Shown here: in pieces, positions 24,266 through 36,399 of the stretch
Position numbering within the stretch: position 1 is the first letter of the stretch
Layout of the letters: the number at the start of each line of letters is the position of its first letter
Source of the DNA: Dasypus novemcinctus
Taxonomy: Eukaryota; Chordata; Mammalia; Cingulata; Dasypodidae
Length of the DNA: 64,000 nucleotides
NCBI RefSeq assembly: GCF_030445035.2
Contig: NC_080682.1
Coordinates: 27,572,770-27,636,769, forward strand
Direction: 5' to 3'
Notes under the pieces: generated by a model
Database searches by the model: none
Seen by the model: only the letters and a program-made list of their open reading frames with translations
Told to the model about the DNA's origin: nothing
Made by a program: the position numbers and the translations under genes

Positions 24266-25595
24266 TGTGTCCAATCATTGTCAACTGTTGAGAAATGCAA
24301 TGTGATATTTAGCATGAATGACTTCAAAACTGTTTCTGCTTATGCAAATGATTTTGGCATTTTTTTTAAGTAGACAGCCTAGTGATTTAAAAAATGGATA
24401 ACAAAAATGTAGTTTGCAAAATATGACTAAAAAAATTCTTAGTTTGCCTGCCAATTGTAACTTAGGTTAAAAAAATTAACATTTGTTTATTATGTAATAG
24501 ATATATATATACACATATGCATATGTTGTATAATTGGAATAACACGACACTATTAGAAATACTTCCTTTCATTAGGGCATTTATACAGATGAAAATATTA
24601 TACTGTAGTTATTACAATTATACATATTTTTATAGGAAAAAAAGCACATAGAAAATTAAGTAATTTACCCAGAGTCACATTCGTTAAGTATTGTTTGCTC
24701 TATGAGTTCAAAGATAATGTTCATAATATTCTATTGATACTTATATTTAATTTCAACAAATAAAAATTTGCTTGTTATGTATTAAAAATTATAGAGTATT
24801 ATTAATCATCTGCTGTTTTTTTCCATCCTATATTATTTAGTTCAAATGACAGATCAAAAATTAAGACCTTGTATCTATTAACACTATAAAATACATATTG
24901 CTATTAATTTTAGGCTATGTTTTACACAGATTAATCAAATTTCCTCCAAAAATTATATTTTCAATATATGTACATTTCTTGGTGACGGTGAATCTGTAAG
25001 TTCCAAAATTTCCATATCTATACAAATTCTGGCATTACTTAGTTAAGGCCTGCATGATATGTACATGTATGTGTATATCCTTCTAATAATATACCATTTT
25101 CCCATTTTTCTTGAACTAAACTAAAACTCTCTCACTTTGTGATTAATACTTACCCATGAGTCAAAGTTGTTGAAAACCTTCTTCCAGCATTATCTGTATA
25201 GAAATTTAACAGCCTCAAGTTTTTCTCACAAATAAAATATGTAGAGCGCTTAAGGAGCCTGGAATTTATGTTATGTAATATTTGTTTTGTTTGGGATAAC
25301 TAACTTTTAATTATTTTTGCATGGGTTACTTGAGGGAAAATAAATCAACCAAAATATTTTTGTTCAGGTCCTAGGCAAATAGAAAGTTCACTTGGAAAGT
25401 ATGTATACCAGGGAGCTACTGTGAACATAAGCATAGCAGAGCATCCCTTGTCTTTCACCTTGATAATGCCATGACACTTCTTATTTTGAGGATTGCTGAT
25501 AATGAAACATTTGGTCATCTCTGGGACCAATTTCCAAGACAGATTACTTGACATGATGCCAATAATAGAAGTTAAAGAACTAATGTATGTAACTG
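24266..25595. other. AT-rich 5' flank of the OR8H gene
   Basis: No coding region is supported. A non-coding 5' exon and a promoter are expected here for an olfactory receptor, but I cannot place them by eye. The frame at 25345-25653 (minus) shows no recognisable protein signature and probably belongs to repeat-derived sequence. Confidence 0.45.
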
Positions 25596-25815
25596 TAACT
25601 ACTATGAAAATACTCAACAAATATCCAAACATTTTTATGTACCCTAAATACATGCCCTAGAGAACTCCCATCTTCAAAAAAATACAATTAAAAAAAAAAC
25701 ATGATGGGTGTGGGGAGGTGGACAGTGGGGTATATGGGAGCCTCTTATGTTTTTTAATGTAACGTTTTGTGTGATCTCTTTACTTTAAAAATGATCATTC
25801 AAAAATTAAATTAAA
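25596..25815. mobile_element. LINE-1 3' end pieces
   Basis: The part at about 25596-25670 resembles plus-strand text at 46565-46630 in the minus-strand LINE-1, so it reads minus here. The part at 25690-25815 ('gtatatgggagcctctta', 'tgtgatctctttac') resembles the LINE-1 tails near 18.6 kb and 41.6 kb and reads plus. Confidence 0.4.
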
Positions 25816-27744
25816 TTTTAAAAAAACACTAATATTAGTAAGTCAGGTTTATAACAGAAAATTACCTTCCTCTTTGAAGCCACATAATGTTGAGCAGTAT
25901 TTTTGGTACTATTTTGTGATGCTCTAATTTATGACTGATTAGAAGAGGAGGCATTTCTACAGAAAAGATAAATTAATCTGTAGCTGACAGGTCAGATTGT
26001 TAACCATGAGGCATGTGCTAGCACATTATTCACAATGAAACAATTCTGGATTTGAATGTGACACTATCATATGACTGAATATTGTTTATTATCCAAAACT
26101 TACTATATGAGAAAATTCATAGACAAAAATTAAAACCACTCATAAATTTTGCTGTTTTTTAGAAATTTCTTCCATGTATTTTCTTTTGTGCATATAAAGC
26201 TTATTTATGCTTAATAATAAGTGTTTATATAATTTTATCTCACTGAATTTTCAGTAGTATCCTGCTTTTATTATTGAAAATAGCCATTTGCAAAACCCAC
26301 AACTTCGTGCATTTTACATTGCCTAGTGCAGCATCACAAACTTTTTCTAGGAATGTGCAGCAATTGGAAAATGGGGAGTTTTGAGACATCAAAGAAATCA
26401 AATAATTTATCAACACAGCATATGTATTGTATTAAACAACAACAATATTTGTTCAACTTATTTTATCATTCAGTATATTGGCTTTTACTATATTGAATGA
26501 AATTTGAGAGGAAAGAGGCGAAAATCATTGTTGAAATGAATAAAGCTTTTATAAATATATTAATGGCCAATATCTTATTTTCTCTATATACAACAAGATA
26601 AAATCCATTCTTGTAAATCTTTCATTAATTAATGACAATGAGGTCAATTTTCATGTAGGATTAGGAGCAGTTGGTACAAGAGAATCTGTTCATATTGCAG
26701 AATTTCAGGAGAGAATACCATGGTATGAATCAAAGAATGGCAAAATAATACATGTTTGATGACTGTCTGAATGTATAATTTTTCAATTCACCAAAAATTC
26801 AATTTCACAGAGAAAATATTTGGAGAATAAAAGGCCATCACCAATTTATTTGACCATAGATATCCTTGGGTTTAAGATGTTCTATGTACATCCATCCCAA
26901 TAGGGTCTGCTCATTCCTTGAAATTCACCATGAGGGAGTTTTTCTTCCCAGCATTTTAATCAATTTTTATAGCCATTAAATGTACTTTCAAATAAAATTA
27001 GAATTAGTCAAAGAAGGAATATTTACAAAATTTTATATGACTAATCTTTTTTGTTGAATCTTTATTGATGGGACTCCAGTACATAACTAGTAATAGTCAA
27101 ATTATTTTGATAGAAGACCAGAAGAAAGATTCAAACAGGACAAATAACTTATTTGCCCTACATTTCAATAAAATTAGAACTTTATCCCTGATAATTATCA
27201 ATGTCATTATTTGTTAATAATTCCTACCTTTAAATCCCTCATTTTTTATGTTATTTAAACCTCTGTTAAGGAATTTCATAATTTTTTGGTAAATTGGCTC
27301 TATTGATCATTTATAGTCTCAATTATTCCTCTGTAATACAAAGTTCTGCTTTTGTAAATAGTATTACATTGCACAATTGTATTCTGATGATTGTATTTAC
27401 AGGTATACATTTATACATTGTTTATTCATCTATTATTTATAAACATTGCAAAGTTGGGTCTTATATTTTAATAGTTAATTACAAGACCTTTAATTGGAGG
27501 CTTAGTGCACTTATATTTAAAGTTATTATTTATTTGCTATTTTCATTTAATATACACTTTTATAATTCTGATTCTTTTCTTTTGGGTTCTTTTTTGTGTA
27601 ATATAATATTCAATAATAGCTTTTATCCCTCTTTTGGATTTTTTTAGCAATACTTCATTGCATTATATTGTTAATGTTTTTCTAGGGATAAAATTAGCAT
27701 CCTTATTATTTTATTGCTCTTAAGATTATCACGATTGTTTCTAG
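25816..27744. other. AT-rich intergenic sequence, no gene seen
   Basis: There are no recognisable host coding motifs. The frame at 27294-27647 is hydrophobic, low in complexity and T-rich, and it shows no family signature. Ancient LINE remnants are possible but not demonstrable by eye. Confidence 0.4.
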
Positions 27745-28384
27745 GGAACTAAAATGGCAGCATAAGACAATCCAGGGACTGTTCACCCAGAGAATCTTTG
27801 AAAAACTACAATAAAAAGCCAAACTATTTTCCTCAAATCTCCCCAGAAAAGTTAAATGATTGTAGTTAACAGGGTGACCTGAATCAAGAAAATGCAACCT
27901 AATACTGGTAGCAGGAGCTCACCTCTATCCCAACCCCTTCCTGACACAGTGTGGAGTGAACCTGACTCTTACTGTGACTCTCTTTTGGAGGAAGCAGAGT
28001 AACCCCTTTGGGCATACTGGATTGCATGTGTGTGGTTTCCAATTTATCCAGTGGCAGTGTAAAGCTTTACCCAGGAGTCTCATCTTCCTCTTGCTCTTTC
28101 CAGAACTTGCCCTGCAGCCAGAATAAGGTTGCAATCAGTTAAAGCAGTGTCAGAAACAATCAGTTCAAAACTGACTGGGGCAAAGGATTCCTGGTTTTGA
28201 AACTTACAATAAAGCATCCTGAAAGATGGAAATAATATTTCATAGGGTTAAGGGAGAGATTCCAATTCCAGTAAATGGGCAGGGGGGTGGGATTTCTAAG
28301 GCCAAGAATTAAGCTTAGGAGAATACTCAAGCTCAGTAAAAGAGAGCATCCCAGGATTTTGATTGAGGCTGATCTTCTTGACGA
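27745..28384 (+). mobile_element. LINE-1 5' UTR-like fragment
   Basis: It begins with 'aactaaaatggcagcat' and continues with text of LINE-1 5' UTR character. It ends abruptly at the retroviral LTR edge at 28385. With ORF1-like sequence at 33.99-35.04 kb, ORF2-like at 35.85-36.40 kb and the rest at 42.28-43.73 kb, it can be read as the left end of one plus-strand LINE-1 split by retroviral insertions. Confidence 0.45.
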
Positions 28385-28828
28385 TGTTGTAGGGGTGGCT
28401 ACAAGGTTCTTGGCCAAATTATGGAAAATAATTCAAAGACATACCACAGTTAAGCAAAGCAATTAAAGAGTTTAATGTGAATCAAAAGAAATTGAGAGCA
28501 CACACTCAAGACAGTGTGTGAGCATGCTTATGGGAGAAACACACTGGGGCAGGGGCTGCAGCTTTAAGTTTGACCTTCCTCCCCTTCCATCTTCCATGTC
28601 AAATAAGCTTTGTAAGTGGCAACATTCTCGTTGGTTCTGAGTATGCAAAAGAAAGATTGGAATGGGAACATTTTCACTGGTTCTGAGTGTCTTCAGGTAT
28701 TGGGCAGTTGACTCCTTCTTTGTTGGAAGGACTTTCTGCTGTGAGATGGAGGCAAAACTGGGCCCCTGAAAGCAAGGCTTTTATATAGAACAGACATGTC
28801 CTTATTGCCTTAAAGCCTTCCTACGGCA
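28385..28828 (-). mobile_element. ERV family X, 3' LTR
   Basis: On the minus strand it starts TGCCGTAGGAAGGC and pairs with the LTR at 32457-33872. After removing the nested LTR and one copy of its target duplication, the partner is 442 bp against 444 bp here. It contains TATATAAAA-like sequence (plus strand 'cttttatatag' at about 28769). A purine-rich tract lies immediately upstream in element sense (28829-28850). Divergence between the two LTRs is considerable, so the insertion is old. Confidence 0.7.
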
Positions 28829-31800
28829 CCCTTTATTTTCTCTCTCATCCCTGTTCTAGCCTATCTCAGCTTCTCGCTCAGACCGTTTTCATCCTTATTC
28901 GTAAAGGAAACCTGAAAGGCAATGGTCATTTTTTTCTGGAGATGCTTCCTGCTGGTTAGGGACAGTAGTCCCTGCCTGATGGCATGTAAAACTCTCAGGC
29001 TATTCAGTTGAGGCAGGTGGGAGGTGCACTTGAGACAGTGTTTGGAACTGGCTTGAATCCTTGCATGATCACTAATTTGCTTTGTAAAGCAATCAAACTG
29101 GAAGAGATAAACCTGGTTAGGGCTTCAAAAACATGAGGGCCTATTGGGAGAAAAAAAGAGTAAGATTAATAATGGACCTAAAGGTGGTATGGGCCTGAAA
29201 ACTTAAGTAACACAGAGAATGTGTTGGGTCCATAAGATATGGAGGGGCACTGTATGCTAGTGAATGTAAGCCTATCCAGAGCAGAAGTAAGGAGAGGTAT
29301 GCCTTGTTTCTGCAGGGAAATAAAAATCCATTTTGATAGCTTAAGTAAGCTAGGGGAGGATGCCCTAGACATTAACAAGTGTTTGTCAAGCAAAATAAAG
29401 GCAGTATTTAAGAGAGCCATTCTTTTATCTTATAGGAAAATTCATTAAATACTTAAAAATGAATCGTCTGCCAAGATGTTTAACATATTTAATATCCCTC
29501 TGCATATGATCTAGTATAGAAGAGATATTATCATATCAATCAGGTATATAGGTATAGTAGTTAATACTAATTAATGTACAAGTTTCTCTTTGAGCTGCAG
29601 TTAATATATCTAAGTTCCAGGTTTGCAATGTCATGCATATTGTCTCTCCATGGGAGCAGGCCTAAATGTCATTTGTGTTTATTTAAGTTCTACTCACATT
29701 TCCTTAGTATTTATTGCTCCACTTGGTATAACCTTCACAACTGCAGCACTGTTGGTCTTGGAGGAAACAGTAAGGTAGCCACCAGTGTTTTACTGACCTG
29801 GTGCATAGTGCACTCCAGGCCCATGGAACAGAGCCAGTCTGGAGGCAATGTTCATTATAAATCTAGTGATATCAAGCCATCTCTGGCTGCCACAGGGTTC
29901 AAAAACTGTAATGTATTTCCATCTCCTTCAGGAGCATCACCAGCAGATGGTGTAGATACTTTTGTTGTTTTGGGGGTCATAGCAATCAATCTAGCCCATA
30001 ACTCAAATGGAGAGGTACTATGAAGGTTACTAGGGGCCTAGTTTAATTCATAATAGTTAGGCAATACCGAAGTCTCTCCCTTTTAATTTTTATACAATTT
30101 CTAAACACTTCCAGTGCAATTTATAAAATATCAAATAAACTTCACTATTTCTAATTCTCTGTTTTTTTTTTTTACTTTTACAACTTCACTATGATTATAT
30201 TAATTAACAGGTATTTTACTTCAGCAGTATAGGGAAAAACTACTCCATTATGTTATGAAAATCTACGATTGTAGATGGAATCAAGATTATCTTCCTTCTA
30301 CCACCTTAATAAGCAGAATGAGGTGGCCTCTGACAGGTTTCTTTGTTATGAGATATGTTTGTTATCAATATCAATTCTGATTTTGACTAATAATGGCTTT
30401 GTTTCGGGAAGCAGACTTGGCCCAGTGGTTAGGGCGTCCGTCTACCACATGGGAGGTGCGCAGTTCAAACCCTGGGCCTCCTTGACCCATGTGGAACTGG
30501 CCCACGCGTAGTGTGGATGTGTACAAGGAGTGCCATGCCACGCAGGAGTGTCCCTGCATAGGGGAGCCCCATGTGCAAGGAGTGTGCCCCATAGGGAGAG
30601 CCGCCCAGAGCAAAAAGAAAATTCAGCCTGCCCAGGAGCAGCACCGCACACATGGAGAGCTGACACAAGATAACACAACAAAAAGAAACAGCTTCCCATG
30701 CCGCTGACAACAACAGAAGCCGACAAAGAAGAACACACAGCAAACAGACATAGAGAACAGACAACCAACAACCAGGGGGTGGGGGAAGGGGAGATAAATA
30801 AATAAATAAATAAATAAATAAATCTTAAAAAATAAATAAATAATGGCGTTTTGGAATTTTCCATTTAAACACTTCAGTTTAGAAAATGTTTTAACAACTT
30901 CCAAGAACCAATCTTAACCATATAGACTAGCTACTTCATCTTTAAATAAGTTTATTAAATTATAGTTAGCAACCAATGATATTAAATTTATCCAATTAAG
31001 TCTTCTACTAAATCCCTTATTCAGTTTTGTAAAAACAAGTCATTTCCCTTTAAAGTCTGCATTGTCATCTTTAAGTTAATTTCATTAAATACAAAATTAC
31101 AAATTTTATCAACTTAAAGATCTAATAAATATACTGCTAATTTATTTTATTAGTATTTTATAATACTAGAGCTATTACAACCAAGCCCCCCAAAAACTGA
31201 AACAATTATATTTTATGCAAAAAAATTTCCTTTTTTCATCCTCCACAAGAGGCTAGCAAATCTTTTTATAATATTCTAAAATAGTAAATAGCCTTAAAAG
31301 CATACAGATTGCCAAATTCTGGAATATATTATAACTGCTTAATCTGTTTTAATCATAATTTTGAAAAATCTTTCTATAACTTTCAAGGGCTTTTTCTTAC
31401 TAAAATTTGGAAATTGGATGATTAATTATTCTCATTCCAAGACTGTTAAAATGTTTATATTTGAGAATTACAGGACAAACTATGCAAATCAAGTTTTGTT
31501 CTATAACACTTCTTCTGTCCTTATCATTCTTAATTTTCCAGGCTAGTAAACAGAGTTTTAATTTAAACCTACATTTCTGTATCTTATTACACCTAGACCT
31601 TCCCTCATAGTTCTCTAAAAAAGAAGGCCTTAGGAGAGGTCAGGGTAGGTCAAGGAGCTTAGGTAAAACTTTTTATTCTTCCATTAGTTTCTACATTTAT
31701 ATTTTTTATATGACCTTTACCTCCTGCTTGTCTTTTCTAATTTCAGTTCGAGAAATATTCATTTACATTGTAAGGGCTTATTTAATTTTTAACAATTTGA

Positions 31801-32435
31801 ATAAAGTTCTTTTAAGAATTTTCATTTACTAATTTTATACTACCATCTGGAGATATGAAAATATACACTGAACAAAGAGTCAGGCACAAATAGAGAGTTA
31901 GACACACAAAAACATAGCTCACTAATTTTACTTATAATTTTCATTCTCTTATAAAAAAGTTTAACTATAAAATAACATTATATTCTAATAATCACTTTGA
32001 AGGCTATTTCTGATTATTCTAATATGCATTGTGACCATGCAGTTTTGCACAAAAATGTCGTTATTTTTAGTCATTGGCTTATAACCAAATTGTTCTCAAT
32101 TCTTTAAAATATAATCTACAATATTTTCCTTTACTTCAAAGTGCTACTTATTTCTTATTTCAACTTTTACAGACCTTGGATAAGCAACACCAATTTCAGT
32201 AGGTTTTCAAGACCAAAACCAAATTCATCTTATACTCACTAAGGTCATTGAAGTATCAGGAAAAACTGGTTTCTCTCATAACCTCTTGCTTTCAGGCTCC
32301 TTGGTGCTCAGGGTGGGTGATCCACAACTCCCCAGTGCGCATAGGTAACAGGATTTTGGCAGCTGCTTGACTGGAAGGGTGAGTGCCAAACTGGGGATCA
32401 AGGATTCTACCAGTGATCTCCTCAAAGGCCATGAG
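28829..32435 (-). mobile_element. ERV family X internal region, decayed
   Basis: No open retroviral frame remains. The stretch 29.16-30.0 kb matches, in reverse complement, the segment 40.6-41.2 kb. That segment carries an envelope transmembrane-like region with spaced cysteines and a following 'YIPD'-type text. A leader/gag-start-like stretch at about 32.0-32.25 kb matches 39.03-39.25 kb. The gag start codon equivalent is lost. The interval is also interrupted by a SINE at 30402-30838. Only broken remnants remain; no protein could be made. Confidence 0.6.
30402..30838 (+). mobile_element. Full-length DAS-type SINE
   Basis: The tRNA-like head has A-box-like 'tggcccagtggttaggg' and B-box-like 'cagttcaaaccctgg'. 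A long body follows, then an (AAAT)n tail at about 30795-30838. Flanking direct repeats read AATAATGGC (30389-30397 and 30839-30849). It is related in reverse complement to 62902-63330. This long form with an alanine-type head is the main evidence for an armadillo genome. Confidence 0.88.
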
Positions 32436-32453
32436 GTCCCACCTGGGGTGCCA
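32436..32453 (-). other. Primer-binding-site-like sequence of ERV family X
   Basis: On the minus strand it reads TGGCACCCCAGGTGGGAC, starting three bases after the LTR end. It agrees at about 14 of 18 positions with the tRNA-Lys1,2 site used by betaretrovirus-like elements. The tRNA assignment is inferred, not certain. Confidence 0.5.
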
Positions 32454-32680
32454 AGTTGAAGGAAACCCCACAGAGGTCCCTCTGGGTACCTGCCCAGAGT
32501 CTATGAATAAGAGTCCACATCAGGATGGTCATGAGAGAAAGCAGGTTCATTAATGCTAATGGAAGGATGCAGGACAGGGTTGTTTCACATCTGCCTTTCC
32601 CTGAACCATGGGCAGCAGAGGTTTCTATGGGTTTAAGAGGGGAGAATAGAGTGGTAAACATCACAATAGATTTCATTGGT

Positions 32681-33648
32681 TGCAGCGGCTTGCTCGGTCG
32701 GTAGAGGTGGGGTCTGGCTGCGGACGAGGGATCGGTCCAGCTCTGGACGAGGGGTCGGTCCCGCTTGGGACGAGGGGTCGGTCCGGCAGCAGACGAGGGA
32801 TCGGTCTCACAAGGGGTTGCGCGGTTCGGCTGACGGGGTCGCCCGGCGAAGCTGGCGACGAAGGGGTTGCCAGGAGAAGCAGGCGACGAACTGGGGACAA
32901 GGGAGGCCAGGCCCTTGTCGGGGGCTCTCAGGACTGGAGGGCGCACGGCAGAAGAACTACCGCGGAGACAAGGTAAACACGCAAGTCCACTTTATTGAGG
33001 GAGAGGCAACAGTTTATAGCGGCTGGGGAAGGCTAATTGGTCGAAGCCACGCCCTGTTCTGATTGGTTGCTGGCAAAAGGTCAGTGGGGGGTACTGGATG
33101 GGGGAGGGGTGGTGGTTAGGGATTGGCTGTCGCTGTTGCTGGGGGAAGGAGCAGGGTTTAGGGATTGGTGGCTGCTGTTGCTGGGGTGGAGGGCAGACTT
33201 GAGTTTCCCGCCCACGCCTGGCTGTTGCTGCTGTTGGGGGAGGGAAAAGGGCAGACTGGATTTTTCCTCCCACGCCTGGCTGTTGTTGCTGTCGGGGGAG
33301 GGGAAAAGGGCAGACTGGATTTCTCCGCCCACGCCTGGCTGTTGCTGCTGTTGGGGGAGGGGAAAAGGGCAGACTGGAATTTTCTGCCCTGCGCCTGCAC
33401 AGGGAGAAGGAAGAAGAAGGGTGCCGCCCCACAGGCATCGTGTGGCGCCATCCGGGAGGAGGGGCGGCCGCGGAAGCATGGCTGCCGAGAAGGGGAGACC
33501 CGAGGGCACTCTGCGCCCATGCCGAGCTCCCTTCAGGGGTGGCGGTGAGTCCGACCAGCCACCCTATTATGGGGGCAGCGGCTTGGCCTGCTGCGGCTGC
33601 TCCCCCGCCAGGCCAGCAAACCACACTTCAGCCCGAGGGATGACCGCA
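32681..33648 (-). mobile_element. Solo LTR A of a GC-rich endogenous retrovirus family
   Basis: Termini are TGCGG...CCGCA, and the exact 6-bp direct repeat ATTGGT lies at 32675-32680 and 33649-33654. Length is 968 bp. It pairs with solo LTR B at 59049-59914. On the plus strand, TTTATA at 33013-33018 is the TATA box and TTTATT at 32991-32996 the poly(A) signal, both read on the minus strand. U3 holds three units of about 58 bp (33211-33388), and the U5 end holds four 23-bp units (about 32725-32816). No internal gene is attached, so this is a recombination product. A 6-bp target duplication fits class II (betaretrovirus-like) elements. Open frames here are G/C-rich artefacts. Confidence 0.92.
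33013..33018 (-). promoter_or_regulatory. TATA box of solo LTR A
   Basis: It reads TATAAA on the minus strand and aligns with the TATAAAA of LTR B. A CCAAT-like 'ccaattagcc' on the minus strand (about 33032-33041) lies upstream. Confidence 0.7.
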
Positions 33649-33872
33649 ATTGGTTATTAGTGTCTGCTGCATTGAGTGGGGGTCAAGGTAGGGAGTATGA
33701 ATGGGCTTCTCTTTATCTACTGTATTCAGGTATTCAGATTTAAATGGTTGACTCTTCCCTTGTTGGTGGGACTTCCAATGTCAGGCACAGACAAAGCTGG
33801 GTGCCCATGAGAAGGAGCAGGAGTTTTATACAGAACTGTTTTTCCTTCTTGCCCTAGTGCTTTCCTACAACA

Positions 33873-33990
33873 CCCATTTTTTCCCCATTAAGTTCTGGCT
33901 TGCCTCAATAGGAGAGCTAAATTCCTGAAGGAGAACACCAGTAAACATACTGCAACTTTTAAAAAAACAAGGAAAGGCAATTTTTTCATT
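33873..33990 (-). mobile_element. Internal-like ERV family X sequence beyond the split LTR
   Basis: The purine-rich stretch (minus strand, ending AATGGG next to the LTR) and following text such as 'agttctggcttgcct' parallel the region right of the LTR at 28829-28960. It is a short remnant of a second copy. Confidence 0.45.
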
Positions 33991-35040
33991 GAATTGTATT
34001 TTCTTTATCTTATTTCCAAACAATCAGTGATAATTTGGCATGTAACATGTTGGATACAAACTTAATAATCACACAACTCAAGGAAAATACCATAGTTAAA
34101 ACACTAAAATATTAAACTGTTCGTGGTGAAACAAAAGTTTACAAAAAAAGACACGAAATCATAGTCATTGAAAAGAACAAATGAAACATCAGAATTCATC
34201 AAAGAAGACCAGATGTTGGATAGACAGAAAAACGAATCAGTAAAATTGAACACATTGCTATTAAAATGACTTAGGTTGATGAGGAAAAAGTAAAAAAAAA
34301 AAAAAAGATGAAAATAATTGAACAGAGTCTTAGAGACATTGGGAACACTCTCAGACTCATATTATGAATATTTGTATTATGAAGAAAAAAAGAGAAAAAG
34401 GAGCAAGAAGAATATTTTTTAAAAATGGAAGAAAACTTCCAAAAGAATGAAAGTAATATACATACATTTAAGAAGACCAGGAAAAACAAACAGGATAAAC
34501 TTAAGGAGAACCATGCCCAGATAATAAAAGTGTAGAATGAAAAGACAAGTAGAGTATTCTGTAAGATGTAAGAGAAAAATATGTTATGTAAAAGGCAGTC
34601 ACTATAAACCTTGAAAGCTGGTTACTCAGCAAAAATCATGGAGGCATAAAGAGAGTGGCATGAAATAATTAAGTGCTGAAAGGAAACAATTCAAAAGAGA
34701 TTTTTTATATCCAGCAAGGATGACTTAAAAATAAGGGAGAGATTAAGCCATTCCCAGATAAATAAAAGCGGAGGGAATTCGTCACTGCCTGACTTGTCTT
34801 ACAAACAATGCTGAAGGGATTTCTTCAGACTGAAAAGAAAATATGCTAGAGAGTGAACCAAAACAGCATAAAGAATAAAGATTTCTAGTATGCATAAACA
34901 TATGGGTAAGTATAAAAATCCATATAATATTTTATTGTATTTGTTTTCCTATAACTTTACATTTATTTGAACAGGTTCTAAAAAGCACATGCTTCTAAAT
35001 TAATGGCAATTCTATAGTTTAGTATATTTAAAACTTAAAG
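33991..35040 (+). mobile_element. LINE-1 ORF1 remnant
   Basis: Ordered landmarks resemble ORF1: a coiled-coil part near 34.2-34.3 kb, 'aacagagtcttagagacattggg' (34320-34342), 'gaaaacttccaaaa', 'atggaggcataaagaga', 'tatccagcaaggatgac', 'ttcccagataaataaaag', and a 3' end 'gctgaagggatttcttcag'. It is a decayed old copy. Confidence 0.6.
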
Positions 35041-35049
35041 ATGTAATTC

Positions 35050-35611
35050 ATAAAAGCAGAGAGGGTCTGGTGTCGTCCTTGGCTGGGTTTGTTTACTTTG
35101 TGCAGCAGAATATACAGATACAGCAAACAAGGCTAGGAAGGAAAAGAGGATTTATTAGCCATCAACAGACCAGGATCTACAAACTCAAATCAGCCTCCTT
35201 GAACTGGAGAAATTCTAATATTTATACCATTGGGATGCTAATGTGTAATTGGAGTGGAGCTGAACACAGATTCCTTCCTTAATAAACATTAAGGGGTGAA
35301 CAAGACTTAGAGGGGAGGGGTAGCAAACCAGGGTCAGTCACAAGAATTTGGTATAGGGGCATACAGAACAAAAGTCAGTTACAAGGTATTTCATATGGAT
35401 ATTAAACAGAGGGGGTAGTGTTTGCAAGTCCAATAATAAATATAACCAGGATGAGTTCAATCTAGAATTGCCATTACAATAGTAAGCACACACAAGATGA
35501 GGTAAAGTTTTATGTAACCATGAACAGGGATGACAACTGTTAGAATGACCATCATAATAGTAGTTTAGGCTATATCCAGCCAGTTCCAGCAATTTCAGTT
35601 ATTAACCTTTT

Positions 35612-35673
<62 letters not shown>

Positions 35674-35860
35674 GTAATATAAAGGCATTTATATCATTCT
35701 TAACCTTCAATTACAAAGGTTCAGTACAATGCGACAATATGTAAGTTCTCCTGGGGTTTTCTAGTACTAATAAGTACAACAAAAAGCTGGGGTGTGGGTT
35801 GGCAGGTTATATGTAACAATGTTATCAAATCAAATGAGATTGTTATATACTTAGGATCTT
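35050..35860 (-). mobile_element. Probable LTR-like insertion with AT microsatellite
   Basis: This segment interrupts LINE-1 text between ORF1-like and ORF2-like parts. It has an LTR-like appearance on the minus strand (AATAAA at about 35150) and a (TA)n run. The family is not recognised. Confidence 0.35.
35615..35670. repeat. (AT)n microsatellite
   Basis: A 56-bp uninterrupted AT dinucleotide run; likely to vary in length. Confidence 0.97.
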
Positions 35861-36399
35861 CAAACTAGAGAATATGCTACTTCACAAAACAAGATGTAAT
35901 ATATTTAAAAAGATTGAAATCGTACAATGAATCTTCTCTGACAACACTGGAGTGATGTTAGAAACCAATAAGAGAGATACTTGGAAAATTCACTCATATA
36001 GGGAAATTAAAGAGTTCACTCTTAAACATTGAGTTAAAGAGGAAATCACAAAGACAATTAGGAAATATCTTGACAGGAATGAACAAAAACAAAACATACC
36101 AAATTTTACAGATGCAGTAAAAGCTTTGGTGAGATAGAAATTTGTTGCTCTCAATTATTTCAACAAAGACAGAGAAAACCCTCAAATATGAGTTCTAAAC
36201 TCACAATTTGAAATTCTATTAATAGAAGAGCATAAAATTCCAAAGAAAGCCGTTGGAAGATTATAATGGAGATAAATGAAATAGAGAATAAAACCAAAGT
36301 CTGCTTCTTCATAAAGATTTTAAAAATCAACATAACTTTAACTAGTTTGTCAAAGCCAAAAAGAGAGCAGACAGAAACAAGTAAAATCGAAAATGAAAG
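35861..36399 (+). mobile_element. LINE-1 ORF2 remnant (left of ERV Y)
   Basis: The order of phrases follows ORF2 between the endonuclease and reverse transcriptase domains: 'gtgatgttagaaaccaata', 'aggaaatcacaaagaca', 'aaaaccaaagtctgct' and 'aaaatcgaaaatgaaag'. At 36400 it stops at an LTR. The continuing phrase 'gagggacattaccatc' appears at 42281, beyond the retroviral insertion. Confidence 0.65.

Larger units (their letters stand above)
32457..33872 (-). mobile_element. ERV family X LTR, split by a nested solo LTR
   Basis: The two flanks (32457-32680 and 33649-33872) together match the LTR at 28385-28828. The young GC-rich LTR at 32681-33648 sits inside. The left edge adjoins a primer-site-like sequence, as expected of a 5' LTR. 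The right edge, however, adjoins a purine-rich tract and further internal-like text (33873-33990), as expected of a 3' LTR. This suggests that two related elements once shared this LTR. Confidence 0.65.

Noticed and set aside
33037-33660. Long open frames (120-210 codons) in both directions over the GC-rich segment, repeated at 59035-59616
   Set aside because: They lie in U3 of solo LTRs, occur on both strands and in several frames at once, and consist of low-complexity Gly/Pro/Ser/Gln text from minisatellite units. The number of units differs between copies.
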